The notes under the pieces are model-generated. The model had not been told where the DNA came from, ran no database searches, and saw nothing but the letters and a program-made list of their open reading frames with translations. This document shows, one piece after another, positions 1-9,997 of a stretch of DNA of 64,000 nucleotides (the first letter of the stretch is position 1; each line of letters begins with the position of its first letter). Position numbers and translations under genes: made by a program. Origin of the DNA: Amborella trichopoda (taxonomy: Eukaryota; Streptophyta; Magnoliopsida; Amborellales; Amborellaceae); the NCBI RefSeq assembly GCF_000471905.2, contig NW_006499603.1, forward strand, positions 5,958,060 through 6,022,059, given 5' to 3'.

Positions 1-88
1 GGTTACGTACCTCGTCCTCCGTCCTTACTTTGTATTTAGGGTTACGGTTACGTATAATTTAGTTAGGTCGACATAGTAGTACGTTCGT

Positions 89-90
<2 letters not shown>

Positions 91-122
<32 letters not shown>
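91..122. repeat. (TA)n microsatellite
   Basis: About 16 uninterrupted TA dinucleotides in AT-rich DNA. A short reading frame across it is only an artefact of the dinucleotide repeat. Confidence 0.95.
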
Positions 123-123
<1 letters not shown>

Positions 124-2289
124 TTTGAGATTGGTTATTAGGTTTTTAGAGGTTACATCTTTAAAATTTGAGGTCCAACAAATATTTCCAACATGAATTT
201 TACTCGCGAGTAAATGCACAATATGCTTCTGAGGGAGCAACTCTTTTCACTTTTCTTTAATACTGAATTCCAGTTTGAGAGAATCTTACTAAGACTCTAG
301 TATAAGCATTGTGTTCTCCATATTATATGAAGGGCGTTGTTTCTATAAGGCTGCAACCTAAACAATCCAATAAAGGTGTATTTCCAACTTTTATCATAAT
401 ATGTAATTTTGGTGTAAAAACTTCTTAAGATTATCTGAAAATCTATTTCCTATCTAATTATAAAATTTTAAATTTTAAAAATGGTTAAAATCAAGTAGAT
501 CCATAAACCTACAAAAATCTTGAAAATGGACGGTCTAGATAATGTGTTGCAAGATGCACTATATTTGGGACTTAATTTTTTTTTTTTATATTCATACATC
601 TCAATGTCAAGATGATCAATTAGAGGGATTTTCAACATTAAAACAACCGTTTTCGATGGATTTTTGAGGTGCATTTTAATTCTACATTACCTTATATAAA
701 CTTTTTCCTTATCAACTAAAGTAGATTGCTGTAAGGAAAATAACGGCATTGTAGCAGTTGTTAATCTATGAGTGTTAAATATTCGAACTAAGTGTTGTGT
801 TACTCGTCATCATCAACATTACCCCTAAAAAATTTATGGGCCTTATGAACTGAAATCAAAATACATACAATGCTTGAGTAATAATGCCACCAGGCATCCA
901 TCTCCATGAAATGGCCTTTTCTGGTTAATGTGACCTAACCATTTACTTGATGCTTTTTTCAGATGAGAATTGCATCTTCCTATTGACTTTGATCCCAATT
1001 AACTCTTCACTCTCCATTATCACAAGGAAAATCCAAGGGATGATAATGGGGGGCTACAAACGCCATGGAAGTTAAGTTGCTCAACTTTTCATTCATGTAT
1101 TTTTTCTTTCTCGATCTATGTAACGAACATGAAGGGGAAGCTTTTAAGCATCAATGAGTCGTACAAACAATCTCACAGAAAAAGCTTTATTTCTCTGAGG
1201 CGGCTCTCATATTGGAAAGGAGAAACCAAGTGGTTAAAGGGTTTCCATTTGCCTTGCCTCTCAATCCGGGACACATTTTTGTTCTCATTGGCGAACCGGA
1301 CTTTCTGTCGAAAAAGAGTACACTCAGGGACAGATCTTCCCGTGGTTGAGTAATACTGGAAATGTCTCCTTCTCATAACCCACATTGGAGCTAGATAGCA
1401 AGTTGAGGGAGGCCCTCATTTTTTTAAAACGGGTAGGAACCATGTAGGGAGGATGTAGTCGGTGTAGATGATGGATGGGAATTTCCTCTATGATTTGATC
1501 TCTTCAAAAGATCTTTGAGTTAGGGTTTCTTTGAATTGCCGCTGAGATGACATGCAAAATTTGACTATAACAGTCTTTCAAAATACAAAAGGTGTTTACA
1601 TGGGATTCTGAGACTGACCAGATTAATCAAAGTTCGATATATTTGACACAGTGTCCAAACTCAAAAATTTAAAAGTTAGAAGAGGTGGGTTACGTGATAT
1701 TCATATTTATGAAGAAATCAATCTTAAATAGACCTATTCCTCACAAATATGCGGCGAAGCCGACTTAGATTGTGTAAAATCCGAAACAAATATAGAAAAT
1801 AAATGAAAATAGCAGTAATAAACAAACTAAGAAAACAAAGACAAATGACAATAAAACAAAGGAAAATAGCAAAGGAAAATAACAAAGGAAAATAAAGTGG
1901 AAAAATAAAGAAAGAACTTGGAAGCTACGCCCTCATGCTCAGAGTTGGGCCCAAATTAGAAGGTGAAGATTAAGTCCTTACTCATTGATTTTGTGATTAA
2001 TGATCCGTATCAATGAATATACTCCAGGGAAGAGGTATGCCTTGGAGTTTACTTCAAGAGCTTTGAATTGATTGAAAAGGGTTGTTTTTAATATCTAAAG
2101 TTGGCTAGAGTGGGCGGCCCTCGGTCTCATACGCCTCACGATGGGCGGGGACCCTTTCTTAAAACCACGGCGCTTTCTCTTAGGAAGAGAGAAGAGAAGT
2201 GTGTGTCGTGCCCCCCCCCCCAGGCTTTGTGTGTGCGTGTGCACACGAGTGTGTCCCCCATGATCGCTAGGATAAGGGTTGGGCGGTAC
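123..2289. other. Unassigned AT-rich region, no gene recognised
   Basis: No long reading frame, RNA gene or recognisable transposon domain was seen on either strand. The stretch at about 1790-1910 is A-rich with repeated aaatag/aaacaaag words, similar in texture to 62560-62680, and may be decayed non-coding retroelement sequence. A run of eleven C residues lies at 2211-2221. Short frames at 1129-1385 overlap each other on both strands and have no recognisable motif, so I do not call them genes. Confidence 0.5.
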
Positions 2290-3440
2290 GGTATGTGCGA
2301 TTTGAACCAACAGAGAAATAATCGAGGTAAGGGTTATGTCGTGATATTAGGGTCGGATGCACCTGGGCATGTGCGCCCTCTTAGATCTCGGCATCTTAAG
2401 GCGCCGACGGAAAGCCCCCTGCCTTTCGACAAGGTTTGAGACCAACTCTTTCACGACTCTTTACTCGGTTTGCATGCATTTGTGTGGTTCGGATCCAAGA
2501 TCCACAATTCATCTATTAGGCTTTGAGATGTGCTTGGTTGAGAGAGTTAGGATGGGATAGGGGTGAGTCAAGCTTTGATGGGTGAAGGTGAAGGGATGAC
2601 TGCTCAATAAAATCCGCTAGCATTCCGGTGTCATCTCCTCTAGGAGGTAATGCTAGAAACGAGATAAAGGCGCTAAGGATTAAGCCTAGATACCTCAGAG
2701 ACTTGTTAAGATATGTAATCCTCTCTGGGATCGAACCCGGGCTAAACTTCAAGTGCAAGTTTTCTTAAGGAGTGGGGGTTAAGTGAAGGATGGGGTGAGA
2801 AAAGGAAGTGAAAGAGAAAGACAGAGGGTGAGAGAAAAAGAGAGAGTAAGGGAGAAAGAAAGAAAGATAACCCCGAGAAACTTGTCAAGATATGTGATTC
2901 ACGCTGGGATCAAGCCCTAGCTTAACCTTAAGCGTAAGTCTCCTTAAGGAGAAAGAGGGGAAAAGAGAGAGAAGATGAGAAAGAGAGAGAAGGACAGAGA
3001 GCTTTAAAAAATTTGTCAAGAGATATGATCTGCTCTGGCATCAAGCCTGGGCTTAACCTCGAACGTAAGTCTCCATAGCGAGAAGGAGAGGGAAAAGAGA
3101 TAAAGAGAGAGAATAAGAAAGAGGAGAGGACATAAGAATGAAGAAGGGAGAGTGAGAGAGGAAAAGAGGAGAAGAGAGGTAGAGCTAGAAAAATAGAGTG
3201 AGGAGGAGGAGGTGGCTTGGCTGCTGGTCTGGAGGAGAGGAGAGGAAGAGAGTGGCTTGGCTGTCAATCTGGAGAGAGAAAGCGAGAGAGAGAGAGAGAG
3301 ATGGAGAGACAGGTTGGTTGGGAGACTGGCACCTAGGTTGGAGAGACCGGTGGCTTGGGAGACCGGCACCAAGGTTGGAGAGACAGATGGCTTGGGAGAT
3401 CGGCACCTTAAGAGGAATATGGATTAGATGTAGGGTGTAT
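2290..3440 (-). mobile_element. Tat LTR-like fragment with purine-rich array
   Basis: The segment at about 2310-2440 follows the same order of short motifs as the 3' parts of the minus-strand Tat LTRs at 29290-29420 and 55540-55690 (an accaac motif, a gagagg-like motif, then a gccctcttagatc motif and an agccccc motif). It then passes into purine-rich GA tracts like those in the same two LTRs. The similarity is degenerate and no LTR terminus is visible, so this is probably an old truncated LTR. A (GA)n run lies at 3284-3301, and ~30-bp imperfect repeats with gcttggga/cggcacc words lie at 3310-3410. Confidence 0.45.
2701..3083. repeat. Three diverged ~75-bp repeats in purine-rich DNA
   Basis: Units at 2701-2772, 2880-2952 and 3010-3083 share an order of motifs: acttgt(t/c)aagatatg, then ctggga/gcatc, then gggctaaac or cttaacc, then a (c/a)gtaagt motif and ccttaagga. 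The spacers between them are GA-rich. The first unit contains a tRNA T-arm-like string (gatcgaaccc), but no tRNA folds around it. Confidence 0.65.
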
Positions 3441-3651
3441 TGTGTATGAACTAGGGAGTAGGGAGTAGGGAGTAGGGAGTAGGGTGTAGGGTGTAGGGTG
3501 TTGGGTGTAGGGTGTAGGGTGTAGAGTGTAAGGTGTATGGTGTATGGTGTATGGACTAAAGAGTAGAGTGTAGGGTGTAGAGGGTATGAACTAGAGAATA
3601 GCTTGTGGGGTATAGGGTGTATGGACTAGGGAGGGTGAGGGATAGGGTGTT
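3427..3651 (+). repeat. Degenerate 7-bp telomere-like tandem array
   Basis: Consecutive 7-mers of the type GGGAGTA and GGGTGTA fill about 3450-3540 and decay toward 3650 into TGGTGTA and GAGTGTA variants. Rotated, the commonest unit is TGTAGGG, one base from the plant telomere unit TTTAGGG. No true TTTAGGG run is present, so this is a telomere-like minisatellite and not an intact interstitial telomere. Confidence 0.85.
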
Positions 3652-4055
3652 CCTCTCAAAGGTAAAAGTTTTCTTTCTTTTGGTTAGCTCAAGCACAATT
3701 TCAATTCATTTCAAGCCAAATTTGCCAACTTTTTACAAATGATAGCCCACACAGCCTTGCAACGCTTGTTTCTCATTGACCACAAGGCGGATCGAGCCCA
3801 AATTTTGATACGTTGTTCTCCTCAATGAGAGAAAACTTTTGACATATTCCATAGGAAAAACCAACAACTAAGCAGAGAGAAATTCTAAAGAGAAAGTAAC
3901 ACAAAAAGGCATTATGCAGAAAATATGTGTGCATGATGTCCTATCACACCAACGATCATAACTCAAAGCCCTGATGTCGGATAGACCCAAAAATAGAGGC
4001 ATCGTGATCGTAACTCAAAGAGCTTCGATTAAAGGTATAATACATAATGACGGAG
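3652..4055. other. Intervening DNA, no gene recognised
   Basis: No reading frame with a recognisable domain and no clear repeat. The last five bases (4051-4055, cggag) lie immediately before the terminus of the chromovirus LTR and are the candidate left target-site copy for that element. The right copy cannot be located because the 5' LTR of that element is truncated. Confidence 0.4.
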
Positions 4056-5072
4056 TATCACAACCCTGTCCCCTGACCCCTACAGTACTCTACCGGAGGG
4101 TGACAGAGTGCAGGATCGCAACTGGAGGTCACGAATATCACTCAGGTGGGACTGGGTCAATGCGTGTTAAAAGTGCGGAGTCAAAGCAAAGCACGAAAAA
4201 GTAAATAAAACTCAAACATCAAGCACTACAAACTAAATAAATTAAAACCATACGGTATTCATTCAACTCCAAGATTCTTTACAGAAATGTTCAAGGCTTA
4301 CAAGCTTGACTTAACAGTACATCAATCAAAACATTACGATGGCATTGCCACCAGACACCTACATCATAAGAAAGCTTTCTCTTTGAGTGGATCTTCAGGT
4401 AATTAACCTCGATTGCCACTCGCATGTCCTCGACTTACAGCTGTCAATCTACAAATAGGGAAGAAAATGGAATGAGCTACAAAACCCTATAAGTGGATCA
4501 TAACACCTTCATTCCCTGCCTAAGAATATCATTTTATAACAATTACAAGATATTATAACAAAATCCTCAATAAACATGAGTCATATGTTAAAACCACATC
4601 TATCAGAGTATCATAGATAATTCACAGTGCAACAATAACATGTTATAACATTGGATACGATACGGAAGGAGATCATTTATTTACTCAACTATACTAACCT
4701 TAACAGAGTCATATGCTTAGCCAACACCACATTTACTAGCTAACTCACTCCTTAGTCCACCTACTCCCGAAATAGAAGTCCTATTCATCAGGCTAATCCA
4801 ATCCCATTTCTTAGAACCTTTATCAGGAAGGAAGACAATGACAAGTGGGTGACCTACTTCATATTGTCCTCACACACACACACAATCCCTAACACACTTT
4901 GGGGCTATTGATAGGCTCTTGACCTTGTAAGACACTGCCTTGTCTTTGCATCTTACTAGAGGGAGCCACACTACTAAAGGGGTCCCAATGGATAGTGCCT
5001 ATACATATTGGGGGCGCAACCCACCCAAGTTCACATCACATCCTAGCTCCCTTCCTATCATCAAGAGTTAGG

Positions 5073-5270
5073 GAAAGATTTCATTGTGGTGCAAGTCCAT
5101 GCTCCCATATCACATCTCATCATGGTGCAAGTCCATGCTCCTACATCACATCTCATCATGGTGCGAGTCCATACTCCCACATCACATCTCATCGTGGTGC
5201 AAGTCCATGCTCCCATATCACATTTCATCGTGGTGCAAGTCCATGCTCCCACATCACATCTCATCGTGTC
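5073..5270. repeat. 36-bp tandem repeat, about 5 units
   Basis: Units containing atcacatctcat and ggtgcaagtccatgctcc recur every 36 bp (first anchors at 5109 and 5145). Because 36 is divisible by three, long frames open on both strands. They are repeat artefacts. Confidence 0.9.
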
Positions 5271-5319
5271 ACTTTACGCAATCAATGGATGACCCATTGC
5301 ATAGTGCTTCATAGCACAT

Positions 5320-5846
5320 TTATCAGTATCAGTATCAATATCACAGTATTAATATCAGTATCAGCATCAGTATCAAAGTATCCGTATCAGTATCACCATA
5401 TTAGTAACAGTATCACGGTATCACATTTTCAGTCTCACACTATCACATATTAAGTATCACAGTATCACATGTTTAGATCACACTATCGCATATTAAGTAT
5501 CACATTATCACATGCTCAGTATCACACTTCACATATTTAGTATCACAGTATCACATGTTCAATATTACACTGTCACATATTCAATATCACAGTATCACAT
5601 GTTCAGTATCACACTATCATATATTCAGTATCACAATATCACATGTTCAGTATCACACTCACATATTCAGTATCACAGTATGACATGTTCAGTATCACAC
5701 TTTCACATATTCAGTATCACAATATGACATGTTCAGTATCACACTATCATATATTCAGTATCACAGTATCACATGTTCAGTATCACTATCACTTATTCAG
5801 TATCACATGTTCAGTATCATACTATCACATATTCAGTTAACAGTAT
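5320..5846. repeat. 22-bp tandem array with 44-bp dimer order
   Basis: Alternating 22-bp units of the types tatcacagtatcacatgttcag and tatcacactatcacatattcag build a 44-bp higher-order repeat, with a more degenerate agtatc(a) stretch on the left. The array resumes at 19104 beyond element A, which shows that A landed inside it. Confidence 0.9.
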
Positions 5847-5851
5847 TACAT
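5847..5851. other. Left target-site duplication of element A
   Basis: Reads tacat. The right copy at 19104-19108 reads cacat. Removing element A and one copy restores the array motif tatcacatgttcag, so the left copy probably carries one C-to-T change. Confidence 0.8.
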
Positions 5852-7101
5852 TGTTGGAAGACATTTTTCATCATCATGGGTCCCCGGTCAATAAAGCCTA
5901 ACAAACAATGGAAATTCTGACAATCTCAGAATAACCTCAGAATTGACCAAAATATTCATAAAAACTCTTTAAAATTTCCTGCCAAGTTTTATCACATCCC
6001 GACATGTCTAAGGCAGTGCAGACTGAGAAATAGTTTGGCAGAATCAGCCTTTAGCACCCTGAAACGGACCCTATAACAAGAGCTATATTTTTAGTGTCTC
6101 AATTTGCTGTAGGACCACCACTCTTGGATCCGGCACTGTTGAAAACCACCATGGGTCAAATTTCAGCTTGACAAATATCTCAAGAAGAAGTTATAGGTGA
6201 AAGAGCTAAACAGGAGGAGCCGCACGCTATTCCCGTGCTGCCACATTGCAACTCAACTCCATTAAAGGGGCAGTCACGACCAGTAAATTTCGATGCTCAT
6301 ATCTTACCCGTATCAAGTCGGATCGTGATCAAATTTTGTGACCATTTTTGTCTCGTCAAGACGAGCGTTTTGATATGTGGCACACCCCTCGACGACGACG
6401 CCCTAGTGCAAAGAAAAGCCAGAGAGAAGTTGTTGATTCGTGAAGAAAGTGCCAGATAATCAGCAGCATCGTGCCTTTTTCAAGAAGCCCAATCACGCCA
6501 CTTGAGAGCTCGATTGACGTGAAACCAATTCCATCATGTGCGTAAGGTCTAGGGCTATCTCTAGTCCAAACCCTGTACATGATGAACGGCCAATTCTGCA
6601 CGAGAAGCCAATGAAGTGACTGCAAATTCTGTCGCTGGAATTTCAGATTCCGGCCAAAACGCCAAAGTTGCAAAATCTTTGTCCGGGCACAGAATCGAGC
6701 TACGTTTGTTGCCCCACGATCTTTACGGCATGCTTAGTGTGATCCAGTGAATAAATCATAGAAAAACATCAAGGAATGAGCACACAATAGATCCAAAGTT
6801 TCAATATTCATTCAAATTTCAAGTCACATGATCGTGCCCTAAAACACAAACCATGGCTCGAAGTTGGTATCAAATCGATCACCATTATGAGACCTATAAG
6901 AAAACAATCATCTTTCAATCAAACGAGCATCAGAACAACCCCGAATCATCCATGAAAAATCTTGCATGTTCAACACAGGGACTGTCTTGGAATTCCACAA
7001 CTTGTTAGGAAAGGGTAAATATGTCATTTTGCACCCGATTTTATAATTTCTTTTAATTCAGTTAAATCTTAATTTCCAGCAATTAGGTTTAATTTTGATC
7101 A

Positions 7102-7134
7102 ATCCACCCATGTTTAGGCACATATTTATATATA
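7102..7134 (+). promoter_or_regulatory. LTR core promoter: conserved box plus TATA
   Basis: The box ATCCACCCATGTTTAGG (7102-7118) is followed 9 bp later by TTATATATA (about 7126-7134). The same box at nearly the same distance from TATA occurs in the other Tat LTRs (17373, 40275 and, on the minus strand, 58001). Transcription probably starts about 30 bp downstream and runs through the hairpin array. Confidence 0.7.
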
Positions 7135-7649
7135 CCACGTACCATCATTGTACGCAAAGGCTTGAAACCCTTCACCAAAGAGAATTTTTACTTAATAGAA
7201 TTCCCTTTCCTTCTCATTGTTGCGTCACGTTTGGCGAGAGAGTAAGGAGAGTGAAACATTTGGAACAGTACCCCTAGGCTCAAGGTAAATCTTCTCTCTC
7301 TTATTTTCTTTCTTCTTCTTCTTCTTCGTCTGAGCCTCCCTCAGAGGCCATGGACGGCAGTGGTAGTGCCGTGCATGCCTCTTTCTTTTCTTTTTTTCCC
7401 ATCCTTTGGATTCAAAGGTCGTGCATGGTGATGGCAATGCCATGCGTGGGCTCCTTTCCCCCTTATGTTAGTCCATCTCTATCTCTCAGTGAGGTTTGTA
7501 GACGGCGTTGTTCATCGTCGTCCGCAGATGTATCCTCGACGCCTCAATGAAGAACACATATGGAAAAAGTTATTGCCGCTCGTAGGGGCCTCCCATTGTT
7601 GCTCTCCCATCGCAGACGACGATGTCTATCGCCACTTGTGAGAGGTTAC

Positions 7650-7920
7650 GACAATACCTATCACCGCCCACGAGCTTCCTTCGTGCTCTCGGTGCCTATC
7701 GCCGTCCATGAACTTCCTTCGTGTGCTCGATGCCTATCGTCGTCCGCGAGCTTCCTTCACGCGCTCGGTGCTTATCACCTTCCACGAGCTTTCTTTGCAC
7801 TCTCAGTGCATATCGCCGTCTGCAAGCTTCCTTCGTACACTCGGTGCTTATCGCTGTCCGCAAGCCTACTTCGTGCGCTCAGTGCCTATCGTCGTGCGTA
7901 GGCTCTTCTTGCATCCCACA
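7650..7920 (+). repeat. GC-rich ~36-bp tandem array in LTR leader
   Basis: About seven units built from tgcctatcgccgtccgc and gagcttccttcgtg. The best units pair CGAGC with GCTCG across ~11 bases. Matching arrays lie in the other plus-strand Tat LTRs at about 17940-18190, 40780-41110 and 52370-52690. Confidence 0.85.
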
Positions 7921-8767
7921 CCTATCTCCGTGTGCCTTGGCAAGAATTGTCGCCACACGCATCGTAAATGGCTATCGCCATGCACTTCGCAAGAGGCTAT
8001 CGCCACCCGCACTAGGGTGTATTGCGTTCTTGTGTGGCCCCAACGGCGATGCTTAGCATGTCTAGCACCCTCTACCTCTACCTGTGAGCAGTAATGTCTA
8101 CTCACCCTCTACCTGTGAGCAGTAATGTCTAGCACCGTCCAAGGGCCGTGACACTGCTACTCCATGGTTGTGGGTGGCGAAGTTTAGCGCTGTCGAGACC
8201 CCATCTCTTCGTCGTCTCATGCATTTTCTTCATTCTCTTCTCACTTGATCGCGGGTGGACTCAGTCTAGTGTTGCCATAGCGGTTTGGCTGTCGAGTAGT
8301 ATTGCCGTTGTGCTGGTCTTAAGTACCATGCCCATCTTGTTGCCACAGAAGATTAGGATAGTCTTATTGGCCTTGGTTTCGAGTAGTATTGCCGTCGTGC
8401 TGGTCTTGAGTACCATGCCCATCTTGCTAGCACTCCGAATCAGTCACTGTCTAGGTATCATGCAAGTCTCGTTCCTTCATCAAGTTCCCTTCTCTTTTTT
8501 ATCCTTATTTGAACTTTCCACTTCATCTCCCTCTCATATTAATGTACATTACCCTAAGACAAGGGTGGGTCCCTTTGGCTCACTTTTCTTGAAAATTAAC
8601 CATGTTAGTGTTGTGCAGAAAACAAGGTGATCGCAGGCCAAGGGAGGCGATTCCAAACCAGCTAAAGTAGCTGGGGAGCTTTCTTTGTGATCTAAGAGAG
8701 CGCCTACGAGAGCCAGCCCGACTAAGTCCTGAACCCACCTTAAATTCCTTTCTCATCGGTTGGTATA

Positions 8768-9940
8768 CCCACATCATCGTGCAAGGGTTCAACCAGTCAG
8801 GAGAGAAGCCAGCTGGTATGGTGCGCCTTCGTCTCAAGATCGGTGACCTCAATGATTAAGCCCAGTTCCATGTAATCAACACTGATACCTCTTACAACGT
8901 CTTGCTTGATCGCCCTTGGCTTCACAATTAGGGGGTGGATCCTTCCACTCTCCACTAATGCTTCAAATACAGCCGGGATGGGAAACAACACACAGCCTAT
9001 GCTGATAAGAGGTCGTTCCCTGTAGCTGAAACTCATTGTGTTGATGCCAAATACTATTTCACAGACCTTCCAGCATCAGAAAAGTGAAAGGATGATGATT
9101 AGAAGTCTGTTAGAGAGACAAGACCCTCGTCTCATGATGACATTGAAGATCTGGGATGAATGATTATGGACATGTTCAAGGAGGAGGAAAGACAGGGCAA
9201 AATCCTCCCTTTGACTCCTATTTACCCAAGTATACTTTGCCACCTCTCTGAGGTCATGACGTCATCCCCCGAAGATGAAGCTTCCCCCTCTACTTCTAAT
9301 TTTCCAGAACAAAATAATGAGCTAAAAGCAGCTCCAGAGACTGAGGAAGCCCTAGAATTAGACCTTCCAGCACCGAGGGTCATCTATACACAGGAATAGC
9401 AAAAGGTCTTGCATGTCCCTATTGCTCTTTTAAAAGCAGAATTAACACACCAACCACCAAGGAAGATACTCCAAATTCCATCCTCTATGAACAAGGGGAT
9501 CACCAGCAGCCAAGTGAAGGTCTTACACCTCAGAGGCTCCCGAAGAGGTACAAGTCGACAAGAGTCAGCCCTTCGGCTCTCAGGAACAAGACCCCACGAC
9601 AGAACTGAGAAGTGAAGTTCGTAGCCTCCATAATCAGTTGGAGGTTATGCGTGTCGCTTCAAAGCACTCGAAGGAGTTTGTCCTTAAGACTAAGACTTAC
9701 AATGAGCTCAAAAGCAATGTACCTCAAAGCGAAGCCAAGGCTCCCCCAGATTGGAGTATTTACAGTGAACAGGCTCACCAAATCATGAGAACCATGAATT
9801 ATGAGCCTCTATCCAATCAAACACTAAGGGGTGAAGAAGTAGTTGTTCCCCCATTCGAGGTCATTGAAGCCACGACAAGTTGTCAAAAGACGAAGCAATG
9901 AGTGGGATATCCTTTTCGTCTCGCACAGTGAAAGGGCAGT
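8768..9940 (+). pseudogene. Protease C-terminus and protease-RT linker remnant, element A
   Basis: Translation from 8768 gives HIIVQGFNQSGEKPAGM and RPWLHN, followed by a STLH motif. These are the flap and C-terminal motifs of Tat-type retropepsins and match the minus-strand copies at 24597-23908 and 35160-34700. The catalytic DGG segment lies upstream of the deletion point and is absent. Several in-frame stops follow. The linker at 9160-9901 keeps RVIYTQE, HVPIALLKAE and an MRVASKHSKEFV heptad-like stretch, also seen in the copy at 23890-23389. Coding similarity ends near 9901, where RT should begin, so RT to integrase has been deleted. Confidence 0.75.
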
Positions 9941-9997
9941 AGCAATAAAAAAGAGAAAGAAGAATAAAAGACATGTCGCTAGCTCGATTTTGCCCTT

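Larger units (their letters stand above)
4056..5851 (-). mobile_element. Chromovirus G, 3' LTR, terminal part
   Basis: The stretch 4056-4825 is collinear and clearly similar to 22620-23388, which adjoins a tRNA-Met-type primer site, so both are the 3' end of the same LTR read on the minus strand. No primer site lies next to this copy; beyond its outer end is unrelated DNA, as expected for a downstream LTR. It continues into two tandem arrays and is cut at 5851 by Tat element A. The remainder resumes at 19104, so the LTR was about 3.8 kb. The outer terminus reads TATCAC on the plus strand, consistent with a decayed CA terminus. Confidence 0.8.
5852..8767 (+). mobile_element. Element A 5' LTR, 3' end deleted
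   Basis: Collinear with the 3' LTR at 16197-19103 over almost its whole length, from TGTTGGAAGAC to the shared words cctttctcat(c/t)ggttggtat. At 8767 the LTR stops and protease coding sequence starts abruptly (acccacatcatcgtg). The deletion removed the LTR terminus with its hairpins, the primer site, gag and the first half of protease. The LTR contains a TATA box, a downstream pyrimidine-rich tract (about 7290-7330) and a GC-rich 36-bp tandem array. Confidence 0.85.

Noticed and set aside
2700..2760. tRNA-like string gatcgaaccc
   Set aside because: No acceptor, D or anticodon arm folds around it, and the same position in the two sister repeats has lost the motif.
3427..3651. True interstitial telomere repeat
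   Set aside because: No TTTAGGG units; consistent 7-bp period but a different unit.
4995..5920. Plus- and minus-strand frames across 4995-5920 with His/Ser/Ile repeats
   Set aside because: Generated by 36-bp and 22-bp tandem repeats in a non-coding LTR.
7350..8630. Several overlapping plus-strand frames in the LTR of element A (up to 160 codons), and similar frames in the other LTRs at 17601-18828, 40611-41658 and 52049-52925
   Set aside because: They fall in the LTR leader array, differ between copies, change frame freely, and match no domain.
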